DNA of 32,965 nucleotides. Source: Gemmatimonadales bacterium (GTDB lineage Bacteria; Gemmatimonadota; Gemmatimonadetes; Longimicrobiales; Gaopeijiaceae). The position numbers were made by a program, and so were the translations under genes. The notes beneath the pieces are model-generated. The model saw only the letters and a list, made by a program, of their open reading frames with translations, ran no database searches and had not been told where the DNA came from. Location: contig CP070829.1 of NCBI GenBank assembly GCA_020344755.1, positions 1,610,833-1,643,797 of the forward strand, read 5' to 3'. This document shows, piece by piece, positions 23,020 through 32,965 of the stretch; position 1 is the stretch's first letter, and each line of letters starts with the position of its first letter.

Positions 23020-23229
23020 ATGGCAGAGCGCACCGTGAAGATCCCGAACATCAGCTGTGGGCACTGCGTGATGACCATCGAGCGCGAGGTTGCGGAGTTG
23101 AGCGGCGTCCAGTCCGTGAAGGCGGACCAGGCCGCGCGGGCCGTGACCGTTTCATGGGACGAGGAGGCCACCAGCTGGCAGGCGGTGGAAGGACTCCTGA
23201 GGGAGATCAACTACCCACCTGCGGAGTGA
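23020..23229 (+). CDS. copZ: Copper chaperone, heavy-metal-associated domain (CopZ-like)
   Basis: A 69-residue single HMA domain with the metal-binding motif ISCGHC (C13 and C16), a fold of the ferredoxin-like betaalphabetabetaalphabeta type, and the helix VMTIEREVAEL after the motif. It delivers Cu(I) to the N-terminal domains of the CopA ATPase and may load CsoR. The usual MTCxxC methionine is replaced by IS, as in several CopZ-like proteins. GGAG lies 8 nt before the ATG at 23020. Spacing on both sides is under 40 nt, so csoR-copZ-copA are co-transcribed. Confidence 0.92.
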   Translation: MAERTVKIPNISCGHCVMTIEREVAELSGVQSVKADQAARAVTVSWDEEATSWQAVEGLLREINYPPAE

Positions 23230-23266
23230 CCCCGGAGCACCAGGGGATCCGACACCGGAGCACGCC

Positions 23267-25723
23267 ATGGGCCACCGTGAGATCACGCTTCCCGTGACAG
23301 GGATGACCTGCGCGAATTGCGCCACCACCGTGGAGCGCACCCTCCGCAACACCCCGGGTGTGGAAGCGGCTACGGTGAACTACGCCAACGAACGGGCCAC
23401 TGTGACCTACGACACCTCGCAGGTCGACGCCGACGCCCTGGCGGAGCGGATCCGGGATGCAGGGTACGACGTTCCGGTGCAGCGCCTGGAGTTTGCGGTG
23501 ACCGGGATGACCTGCGCGAACTGTGTCTCGGCGGTGGAGCGTACCCTTCGGAATCGCGCTCCGGGTGTCCTGGAGGCCTCCGTCAATCTCGGCACCGAGC
23601 GGGCCACGGTCGAGGTGGCTGGTACGCCGGACTGGAGCGGGATCGTCCAGGCCATCGAGGCGGCCGGTTATGGAGCCGTGCGACTGGACGACGAGGGTGA
23701 GGGGGGGGACGCGGAGGCCGAGGCACGGGCCGCCGAGATCCGCCGCCAGACGCGAGCCTTCTGGACCGGCGTGGCGTTCACTCTCCCGCTCTTCGCCCTG
23801 AGCATGGCCCGGGACTTCGGGTTGGTGGGGATGTGGGCCCACCAACCCTGGGTGAACTTCTTCATGCTGGCGCTGGCGGCCCCGGTACAGTTCTACGTGG
23901 GCTGGGACTTCTACCGGGGCGCCTGGAATGCCCTCCGGAACCGGACGGCCAACATGGACGTCCTGGTGGCGCTGGGCTCCAGCACGGCCTTCTTCTACTC
24001 CGTTCCGGTGGCGGTGGCTCGGGCGGCCGGCTCGTCCGCGCTGGGGGAGCACGTCTACTTCGAGACCGCCGCTGTCATCATCACCCTCATCCGGCTGGGG
24101 AAGCTCCTGGAGGCTCGGGCCAAGGGGGAAACCGGTGCGGCAATCCGGGCGCTCATGGAGCTCCGTCCCAGGACGGCTCGAAGGGTGGTGGACGGTGTGG
24201 AAGAGGACGTGCCGCTGGACGACGTTCGCGTGGGGGACACGCTCCTGGTCCGCCCGGGGGAGTCCGTCCCCACGGACGGAGAGGTGCTGCACGGACATTC
24301 GGCCGTGGACGAGAGCATGCTGACGGGAGAGAGCATGCCGGTGGAGAAGGGCCCCGGCCAGGAGGTGACGGGAGCCACGATGAACCGGAGTGGCGCCCTC
24401 ACCATACGGGCGTCCAGGGTGGGATCCGAGACGGCCCTGGCCCGCATCATCCGCATGGTCCAGGAGGCCCAGGGCTCCAAGCCTCCCATCCAGCGTCTGG
24501 CGGACCAGGTGGCGGCGGTGTTCGTGCCCGCCGTGATGGCGGTGGCGGCCGCGACCTTCCTGGTCTGGTGGGCCGTGGTGGGGGCGGGCTTCACCGACTC
24601 GCTCCTTCGCCTGGTGGCCGTCCTGGTGATCGCGTGTCCGTGCGCGCTGGGCCTCGCGACTCCCACCGCCATCATGGTGGGGACGGGTCGAGGGGCGGGG
24701 ATGGGCATCCTCTTCCGGGATGGGACGGCTCTGGAGCGGGCGCGCCAGCTGCGCACGGTGGTGCTGGACAAGACCGGGACCGTGACCTCTGGAGAGCCCG
24801 GGGTGGAAGCGGTGGTGCCGGGAGCGGGAGTCGACGAGCAGGACCTTCTCACCATGGCCGCCGCCGTGGAGCGGACCAGCGAGCACCCCCTGGGGGAGGC
24901 CGTGGTCCGCGAGGCCCGCCTCAGGGGAATCGAGATCCCCTCGTCCGATGACTTCCGGGCAACGGCGGGAAGGGGGGTCGGAGCCCGGGTAGCGGGTCGG
25001 GAGGTGTGGGTGGGGAGCCGCCGATTCCTGGAGGAGAACGGAGTGGAGACGGACCCGCTGGAAGCGGCGGCAGCGGCCCAGGAGGACCGTGCCCGCACGG
25101 CGCTCTGGGTAGCCTGGGATGGGGTGGCTCGGGGAATCGTGGCGGTGGCGGACCGGGTCCGGGAGGAAGCAACGGAGGCCATCGCCTCGCTCCGGGCCCG
25201 GGGCTTGGAGGTGGTCCTCCTCACCGGGGACAACGAGCGTACGGCGTGGGCGGTGGCGGAACAGTTGGGGATCGAGCGCGTGCGTGCCCAGGTGCTCCCG
25301 GAGGAGAAGGCAGACGAGGTTCGGGCTCTGCAGGAAAGCGGGTCGGGGCCGGTGGCCATGGTGGGAGACGGCATCAACGACGCCCCGGCCCTCGCCCAGG
25401 CGGACGTGGGGATCGCCATGGGCGGCGGGACCGACGTGGCCATGGAGACCGCGGACGTGGCCCTCATGAGCGGCGACCTCCGGGGGGTGCCCCGGGCCCT
25501 CTCCCTGAGCCGGGCCACGCTACGGACCATCCGGCAGAACCTGTGGTGGGCCTTCGGCTACAACGTCCTGCTCATCCCCGTGGCCGCGGGGGTCCTCTAT
25601 CCGCTGGAGGGACTGCCGGACCTTCTCCGGTCGCTGCATCCCATCCTTGCGGCGCTGGCCATGGCGTTCAGCAGTGTGAGCGTCGTCGGGAACAGCCTGC
25701 GCCTCCGGCGCGCCCGCCTCTGA
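23267..25723 (+). CDS. copA: Copper-exporting P-type ATPase CopA (P1B-1)
   Basis: An 818-residue P1B-type ATPase pumping Cu(I) (and probably Ag(I)) out of the cytoplasm. It has two N-terminal HMA domains (MTCANC with C15/C18 and C83/C86), then membrane helices, the TGES actuator motif in MLTGESMPVEK, the transmembrane CPC (C457-P-C459), the phosphorylation site DKTGT (D501), the ATP-domain HP motif in SEHPLGE and the hinge GDGINDAPALA. The last helices carry YNVLLIP and MAFSSVSVVGNSLRL, the TM7/TM8 Cu(I) signatures (YN and MxxSS) of P1B-1. GGAG lies six bases before the ATG. It is the last gene of the csoR operon. The length and domain order are standard. Confidence 0.97.
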   Translation: MGHREITLPVTGMTCANCATTVERTLRNTPGVEAATVNYANERATVTYDTSQVDADALAERIRDAGYDVPVQRLEFAVTGMTCANCVSAVERTLRNRAPGVLEASVNLGTERATVEVAGTPDWSGIVQAIEAAGYGAVRLDDEGEGGDAEAEARAAEIRRQTRAFWTGVAFTLPLFALSMARDFGLVGMWAHQPWVNFFMLALAAPVQFYVGWDFYRGAWNALRNRTANMDVLVALGSSTAFFYSVPVAVARAAGSSALGEHVYFETAAVIITLIRLGKLLEARAKGETGAAIRALMELRPRTARRVVDGVEEDVPLDDVRVGDTLLVRPGESVPTDGEVLHGHSAVDESMLTGESMPVEKGPGQEVTGATMNRSGALTIRASRVGSETALARIIRMVQEAQGSKPPIQRLADQVAAVFVPAVMAVAAATFLVWWAVVGAGFTDSLLRLVAVLVIACPCALGLATPTAIMVGTGRGAGMGILFRDGTALERARQLRTVVLDKTGTVTSGEPGVEAVVPGAGVDEQDLLTMAAAVERTSEHPLGEAVVREARLRGIEIPSSDDFRATAGRGVGARVAGREVWVGSRRFLEENGVETDPLEAAAAAQEDRARTALWVAWDGVARGIVAVADRVREEATEAIASLRARGLEVVLLTGDNERTAWAVAEQLGIERVRAQVLPEEKADEVRALQESGSGPVAMVGDGINDAPALAQADVGIAMGGGTDVAMETADVALMSGDLRGVPRALSLSRATLRTIRQNLWWAFGYNVLLIPVAAGVLYPLEGLPDLLRSLHPILAALAMAFSSVSVVGNSLRLRRARL

Positions 25724-25768
25724 TGCGGACGGACCGACCACTCCGCGTCGTGGGTGCCTTCGGCCGGG

Positions 25769-25954
25769 TCAGCGGCCGCCGCGCAGGATCTTGAGGTAGC
25801 GTCTCCACCCCGTGCCGGTATCGCATCCGCTCCCCGGGGGCTCCGGGGGCGGCGCCGGCCGGGGGGGACGAGGCGTGCAGGGAGGCTCCGGGATTCTCCC
25901 CCGGAAGGGTCGCTTCCGGTCCCGGGGTGCCCCTTGTCTGCGGCTTTTCGCCAT
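25769..25954 (-). CDS. Doubtful small Pro/Arg-rich ORF
   Basis: A possible 61-residue protein, basic and proline-rich (KRPFRGRIPEPPCTPRPPRP), ending GWRRYLKILRGGR. Support is limited to GGAGG 10 nt before its ATG and its position 21 nt past the stop of the lectin-like gene on the same strand. In GC-rich DNA such frames arise by chance, and the Pro-rich composition is typical of spurious frames. Confidence 0.2.
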   Translation of the reverse strand: MAKSRRQGAPRDRKRPFRGRIPEPPCTPRPPRPAPPPEPPGSGCDTGTGWRRYLKILRGGR

Positions 25955-25974
25955 CTGGCTCTTCCCCCTCCAGG

Positions 25975-26610
25975 TCAGTTCGACGAGGTGACCTCCAGGC
26001 GACTGACATGGAGATTCAGTCGGTGGTTCACTCTCAACCCTACTACCCCGTCGAGGGCGAGACCTTCCCTGGGCAGGGACGCAACCTCCCGGCCATTCAC
26101 GGAGAATCGGACCTCGTCACCGTCGGCCTCCACCGCCAGGACGTTCCGCACGCTGCTGTCCCCCTCGGCCCGCTGGGCAAAGCCGCGAATGGCTTCGTGA
26201 GCGGTCCAGGGGACCAGGGTGGGGGCCTCGCTGCCCTCTCGCTGCTTCAGGATGAACTCCCCGCCATCACGGACCAGGAAGTAGGTGTAGCGCTGCCCGT
26301 CCCCGGCCAGGTCGGCGCCTCCCACGAAGACGCCGAACGCCTCCCGCCGGCCCTCGGGATCGAACAGGAAGACCTCCATCTCCACCCGGAAGTCGCCGGA
26401 AGCACGGGTGGCCGGATTCCACAGGATCACCGCCGGACCGGTGGTGACGTGCCACCCGGGGGGCATATCCACGAACGACACCTGGGAGAGGTCCTGCCCC
26501 GGGCGGTCCGCCCGGATCTGCCAGCCCTCGGGGAGCTCCGCGGTTTGCCCGTGCAGGGTCGCGGGGAGGAGGAGGACGAGCGAAGCGAGAAGGGAGGTGC
26601 AGCGCGCCAT
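25975..26610 (-). CDS. Secreted lectin-fold-like protein
   Basis: A 211-residue exported protein. The signal peptide is SLLASLVLLLPATLHGQ. The mature chain looks like a concanavalin-like jelly roll of the kind in DUF1080/LamG proteins: SGDFRVEMEVFLFD, EAFGVFVGG, YTYFLVRDGGEFILKQREG, NVLAVEADGDEVRFSVNGREV and GVVGLRVNHRLNLHVSRLEV. Such domains bind sugars or hydrolyse keto-glycosides; no catalytic residues can be assigned, so a binding role is more likely. The start at 26610 has GGAGG nine bases upstream. It lies downstream of the M14 peptidase on the same strand, separated by 180 nt containing a hairpin. Confidence 0.75.
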   Translation of the reverse strand: MARCTSLLASLVLLLPATLHGQTAELPEGWQIRADRPGQDLSQVSFVDMPPGWHVTTGPAVILWNPATRASGDFRVEMEVFLFDPEGRREAFGVFVGGADLAGDGQRYTYFLVRDGGEFILKQREGSEAPTLVPWTAHEAIRGFAQRAEGDSSVRNVLAVEADGDEVRFSVNGREVASLPREGLALDGVVGLRVNHRLNLHVSRLEVTSSN

Positions 26611-26696
26611 GATGAACTTCCTCCAGCGCAGAGGGGGAGGGCCATTGCTGAATCGTCTGACAGTGCCGCGCAGATGTGTCCGGGTCAACGTTCGCG

Positions 26697-26720
26697 CGAC
26701 CGGACGCCCCCCTCCGGTCG
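26697..26720 (-). terminator. Hairpin after the M14 peptidase gene
   Basis: CGACCGGA (26697-26704) pairs with TCCGGTCG (26713-26720) over an 8-nt C-rich loop, an 8-bp stem about 70 nt past the stop of the peptidase gene and before the lectin-like gene. No T-tract. Confidence 0.4.
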
Positions 26721-26790
26721 GCTCCGCGATCGGTCGGGGGATCGGTTTGGGGTACCGGGATGGGCCAGACCATGGGGGCATGGCGGGCGG

Positions 26791-29436
<2,646 letters not shown>

Positions 29437-29729
29437 GGATGCTCCAGGGAACGCGAGGGAGACGGTGGGGGCCGAATCGGTATCCTCTCCGGCGATTCCG
29501 GTTGGGGCAAGGGCATCCGATGCCGACCCGCGGACCCTGTGGGGTGACGCTCCCGGGACCTCGGATTCCCGCACCGATCTTGGAGGGTACCGGCCAGCGG
29601 ACCCCGCGTCCGAAGCGGCGAGAGCGGAGGATTCCCCACAGCCAGCAATCTGCGGCGCTCGTATGTCATCTTGCTGAAGCCGGGTGCGAGAGGCGCACCC
29701 GTGCCACACCTCGAACGGAACACGCTGCA
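29437..29729. other. Divergent intergenic region, no gene recognised
   Basis: About 290 bases between the M14 peptidase and Asp-box protein starts. Both promoters must lie here, but no convincing -35/-10 pair is seen. Open frames through it have no start signal and are in-frame extensions of the two genes. Confidence 0.5.
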
Positions 29730-32700
29730 ATGAACCGTCCGCTACGCACCGTTCTCGCGCCGGGATTCCTGGTCCTGGCCCTCCTCCCGTCGTCCCTCAC
29801 CGCCCAGGTGACGGTGGACGATCTACTGGACGACTTCGAATGGCGGAACATCGGGCCCGCCAACATCATGGGCCGCGTCACCGACGTGGAGGGGATCGGC
29901 ACGCCCTCCAAGACCTGGTTCGTGGCTGCGGCGGCCGGAGGGATCTGGAAGACCACGAACAACGGCATCACCTTCCGCCAGGTCTGGGACCAGGAGCGGG
30001 TGATCTCCATGGGTGACCTGGCCATCGCGCCGTCGGATACGCTGCAGGTGTGGGCAGGAACGGGGGAGGAGGATTCCCGGAACTCCATCTCTCCCGGAGG
30101 CGGGATCTTCAAGTCCACCGACGGAGGCCTCACCTGGGAGGCCAAGGGTCTGAAGGAGACCCAGGTGATCGCGCGAATCGTGGTGCACCCCGACAACCCG
30201 GACGTGGTGTTCGTGGCCGCCCTGGGGGCCATCTGGGGAAGCAATCCGGAGCGAGGGCTCTACCGCACCATGGACGGGGGAGAGAGCTGGGAGCTGGTGA
30301 AGTTCATCAGCGACCAGGCCGGATTCGTGGACGTCGCCTTCCACCCGCGTGACCCGGACGTTCTCTTCGCCGCGTCGTGGGAGCGGGTTCGAGGCCCCTG
30401 GTTCCTGCAGAGTGGCGGACCCGGGAGCGCTCTCTGGAAGTCCACCGACGGTGGCGACAGCTGGACGGAAGTGGTGGGGAGTGGATTTCCCGAGACCCCG
30501 AAGGGCCGGATCGGAATCGCCATCTCCCCCTCCAACCCGGACCGGATGTATGCCATGGTCGAGGCCGAAGAAGGGGACGGGTCGGAAGGGAACGGACTCT
30601 ACCGCTCCGATGACGGCGGAGAGAGCTGGCAGAAGGTGAACGACGCCAATACCCGGCCCTTCTACTACTCCCAGGTCCGGGTCGACCCGTGGGACGCGGA
30701 CCGGGTCTACTTCTCCTCGACGCCGGTGCGCTACTCCCCCGACGGGGGGGTGAGCGCCGGGAACACCACGGTCGGGGTCCACGTGGATCACCACGCCATG
30801 TGGATCGATCCCAACGATCCGGATCACATCGTGGTGGGCAACGACGGCGGGATCGCCCAGACGTGGGACAAGGGCGGGAACTGGGAAGCTCCGGCCAACT
30901 TCGACGTGGGGCAGTTCTACCATGTGAGCTACAACATGGACGTGCCCTACCGGGTGTGTGGCGGACTCCAGGACAACGGCACGTGGTGCGGCCCCTCACG
31001 TCGGTCCGGCGGAGCCATCACCAACTCCATGTGGGCCACCATCAGCGGCGGTGACGGCTTCGTCACCGCCCAGCATCCCCAGGACCACGACCTGGTCTTC
31101 GCCGAGTCCCAGGGCGGGAACATGGCCCGGATCCGCCTGGACACAGGCGAGCGGACCGGTCTGCGGAGACCCTCCTGGGAGGATCGCTACCTGGAGTTCG
31201 AGGACTCCATCCTGGTGGTCTGGGACGACGAGGAGAACGAGCCTCCGGAGGCGGCGGCGGAGCGCATCGCGCGCTTCCGGGAGCTGCAGGCCGCGGACTC
31301 GGCGAAGAACGAGCTTCGGTGGAACTGGAACACGCCGTTCTTCCTGTCTCCCCACGACCCGGACGTCTTCTATGCGGCGGCGAACCGGGTGATGAAGAGC
31401 ACGAATCTGGGGGAGGACCTGGAGGTGATCTCCCCGGATCTGAGCGGACGGGACCCCGAGAAGATCCGGATCTCCACCGAAACCACCGGCGGAATCACGC
31501 CGGACGTCACGGGGGCCGAGACCCACGCCACCATCGTCTCGCTGGACGAGTCCCCTCTCGTGAAGGGGCGTCTCTATGCAGGGACCGACGACGGGAACGT
31601 CTGGATGAGCCCCGATGACGGCGGGGAGTGGATCGAGCTCACCGATCGCTTCGGGGGGATGGTGCCGGACAGCACCTATGTGAGCCGCATCGAGGCGTCG
31701 GCCCACGTGGCGGACCGGTTCTACGTGACCTTCGACAACCACCGGAGGAACGACTTCACGCCGTACGTCTTCGTGACCGACGACAACGGCGGGAGCTTCC
31801 GGCTCATCGCCTCGGATCTGCCGTCGGACGGCCCCGACTTCGTGCACGTCCTCCACGAGGACCCGGTGAATCCGGACCTGTTGTACGTGGGCACAGACGT
31901 GGGCGTCTACGTGTCGTTGGACCGGGGTGGATCGTGGCACCGTTTCATGGCCGGAATCCCCCACGCAGTCCCGGTGCACGACCTGAAGGTGCATCCCCGG
32001 GACCGGGAGCTCATCGCCGCGACCCACGGGCGCTCCATCTGGATCGTGGACGTGGCGCCGCTCCAGCAGCTTCGCACCGGATGGGTGGCCGAAGAGCCCC
32101 TGCTGTTCGAGCCGTCCCCCGCGCTCCAGTTCGGCGACCGAGCCGTGGACGGCCAATCCACGGCGCAGCAGTGGTTCCAGGGCGTGAGCCGACCCTACGG
32201 AGTCACCTTCCAGTACGTCCTTCCAGAACGCCCCGAGGATCGGCAGGTGGAGCTGGTGGTGGAGTCGCTGGACGGAACCATCCGGCAGACGCTGAACGGG
32301 GGGTCGGCCCAGGGGATGAACACCGTACAGTGGAACCTGAGAGGCGAGGCGCCCCCGCCGGAGCCCCTTTCCCCGGCGGCACGCCGGGATTCTCTCCGCA
32401 CCGCCGAGATGGTGCAGGCGGTGGCGGACTCCCTGGTGGAGTTCGAGGGGGCGGATCGCGAGCAGGTCGACCGCCTGCTCGAGCGGTTCACCGGAGGGGG
32501 CCGACGAGGGTTCGGCGGCGGCTTCGGGGGCCCGCAAAGCCGGGGCTGGGAGGACCGGCCGGGTGAGACCCCCGCCGTGGGACTTCCCGGCGGGGATCGC
32601 CCCGGTTTCGGGGGTGGAAACCAGAGCCTCATGCGCCAGATGTTCGGCGCTCTGAGGGACCGGGGAATGAACACGCGGTCGATGTTCGGTGGCGGTGGCG

Positions 32701-32897
32701 GAGGGGGAGCCCCACTGGCGGAGCCCGGAGGCTACCGGGTGACCCTCACCGTGGATGGTCGCAGCTTCAGCCGTGAATTCCAGGTGATCCGCGACGCGGA
32801 TTTCCGCACCGACACGGTATCCGAAGGGGCCCCGGTATTCCACGACTGGAGCGAGGTCTTCCGGTGGCTCCGGTACCTGGAGGAGGAGGGACGCTAG
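29730..32897 (+). CDS. Secreted Asp-box propeller (VPS10/sortilin-like) protein
   Basis: A 1055-residue exported protein. The signal peptide ends near PSSLTAQ. The main part (about 25-790) is a large beta-propeller with at least eight Asp-box loops of pattern S-x-D-x-G-x-x-W: KSTDGGLTW, RTMDGGESW, KSTDGGDSW, RSDDGGESW, WDKGGNW, SPDDGGEW, TDDNGGSF and SLDRGGSW. Such propellers occur in VPS10/sortilin, sialidase and glycosidase families; no hydrolase residues are evident, so binding of protein or glycan is likely. The C-terminal part holds a beta-sandwich-like region, then a Gly/Arg-rich low-complexity stretch (about 920-1010) and a final YRVTLTVDGRSFSREF strand pair. The start at 29730 is set by the signal; the Shine-Dalgarno is weak. 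It is divergent from the M14 peptidase and shares its CTAG stop with the next gene. Confidence 0.88.
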   Translation: MNRPLRTVLAPGFLVLALLPSSLTAQVTVDDLLDDFEWRNIGPANIMGRVTDVEGIGTPSKTWFVAAAAGGIWKTTNNGITFRQVWDQERVISMGDLAIAPSDTLQVWAGTGEEDSRNSISPGGGIFKSTDGGLTWEAKGLKETQVIARIVVHPDNPDVVFVAALGAIWGSNPERGLYRTMDGGESWELVKFISDQAGFVDVAFHPRDPDVLFAASWERVRGPWFLQSGGPGSALWKSTDGGDSWTEVVGSGFPETPKGRIGIAISPSNPDRMYAMVEAEEGDGSEGNGLYRSDDGGESWQKVNDANTRPFYYSQVRVDPWDADRVYFSSTPVRYSPDGGVSAGNTTVGVHVDHHAMWIDPNDPDHIVVGNDGGIAQTWDKGGNWEAPANFDVGQFYHVSYNMDVPYRVCGGLQDNGTWCGPSRRSGGAITNSMWATISGGDGFVTAQHPQDHDLVFAESQGGNMARIRLDTGERTGLRRPSWEDRYLEFEDSILVVWDDEENEPPEAAAERIARFRELQAADSAKNELRWNWNTPFFLSPHDPDVFYAAANRVMKSTNLGEDLEVISPDLSGRDPEKIRISTETTGGITPDVTGAETHATIVSLDESPLVKGRLYAGTDDGNVWMSPDDGGEWIELTDRFGGMVPDSTYVSRIEASAHVADRFYVTFDNHRRNDFTPYVFVTDDNGGSFRLIASDLPSDGPDFVHVLHEDPVNPDLLYVGTDVGVYVSLDRGGSWHRFMAGIPHAVPVHDLKVHPRDRELIAATHGRSIWIVDVAPLQQLRTGWVAEEPLLFEPSPALQFGDRAVDGQSTAQQWFQGVSRPYGVTFQYVLPERPEDRQVELVVESLDGTIRQTLNGGSAQGMNTVQWNLRGEAPPPEPLSPAARRDSLRTAEMVQAVADSLVEFEGADREQVDRLLERFTGGGRRGFGGGFGGPQSRGWEDRPGETPAVGLPGGDRPGFGGGNQSLMRQMFGALRDRGMNTRSMFGGGGGGGAPLAEPGGYRVTLTVDGRSFSREFQVIRDADFRTDTVSEGAPVFHDWSEVFRWLRYLEEEGR

Positions 32898-32965
32898 TCG
32901 CCCCGGGGTGGCGTCTTCACCTCACGGTTGATGTACCGGGCCAGCGCCGTGTCCTGCAGGACACG
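32894..32965 (-). CDS. C-terminal fragment of a minus-strand gene (cut by window edge)
   Basis: The last 23 residues and stop of a gene entering from the right, reading RVLQDTALARYINREVKTP then PRGD. The codon pattern is typical of coding DNA here. Its TAG stop at 32896-32894 overlaps the TAG of the Asp-box gene in a shared CTAG. The fragment is too short to assign a family. Confidence 0.6.
   Translation of the reverse strand, partial: RVLQDTALARYINREVKTPPRGD

Noticed and set aside
30996..32843. Long minus-strand open frame inside the Asp-box gene
   Set aside because: Its composition (His, Arg, Gly, Val rich) is that of an antisense shadow, and the plus strand encodes an obvious repeat protein.

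Overview
The window is about 33 kb of GC-rich bacterial chromosome, roughly two-thirds G+C by eye. It is densely packed with genes on both strands. I see no insertion sequence, integrase, CRISPR array, rRNA or tRNA. The gene set is large secreted zinc peptidases, an Asp-box (VPS10/sortilin-like) propeller protein, exported DinB and beta-lactamase-fold proteins, many SPII lipoproteins, type III glutamine synthetase, and a cytochrome/YceI/DUF5777 cluster. This fits Gemmatimonadota or a related Bacteroidota/Acidobacteriota-like lineage best. That placement is inferred from gene content, not from a marker gene.

Layout, left to right. 1-4.8 kb: an MscS channel, a DUF234-type ATPase whose P-loop, Walker B and nuclease-like motifs all look degenerate, and type III glutamine synthetase transcribed divergently from it out of a short AT-rich patch. 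4.8-9.1 kb, minus strand: an exported serine hydrolase, a lipoprotein of unknown function, a c-type cytochrome lipoprotein with Met/His-rich 45-bp tandem repeats, and a YVTN-type propeller protein. 9.3-11.8 kb, plus strand: a GGDEF-fold protein with a lost active site, then a coupled run of CX4CH cytochrome lipoprotein, YceI protein and DUF5777 outer-membrane barrel. 11.8-17.7 kb, minus strand: a metzincin-type lipoprotein protease, exported DinB, a glutamate/aspartate-type SLC1 symporter and a trans-3-hydroxy-L-proline dehydratase. 17.8-22.4 kb: a DUF1232 protein, a surface-repeat protein, a two-gene unit of exported rhodanese plus MOCOS-like PLP enzyme, and a secreted protein of unknown function. 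22.5-25.7 kb: a complete copper-efflux operon csoR-copZ-copA behind a promoter whose spacer holds a C7/G8 palindrome. 25.8-32.9 kb: a small doubtful ORF, a lectin-fold-like secreted protein, a very large M14 carboxypeptidase divergent from the 1055-residue Asp-box protein, and the tail of one further minus-strand gene.

Two themes stand out. The first is periplasmic metal and heme chemistry. The Met/His-repeat cytochrome lipoprotein looks able to bind Cu(I)/Ag(I), and the same window has a self-regulated CsoR/CopZ/CopA circuit. The CX4CH cytochrome-YceI-DUF5777 unit looks like an envelope electron-transfer or isoprenoid-linked module of unknown function. The second is degenerate enzymes that may have become sensors or scaffolds: the ATPase without a P-loop lysine, and the GGDEF protein that keeps its RxxD inhibitory-site motif. 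The protease, symporter and hydroxyproline genes suggest a life based on scavenging peptides and amino acids.
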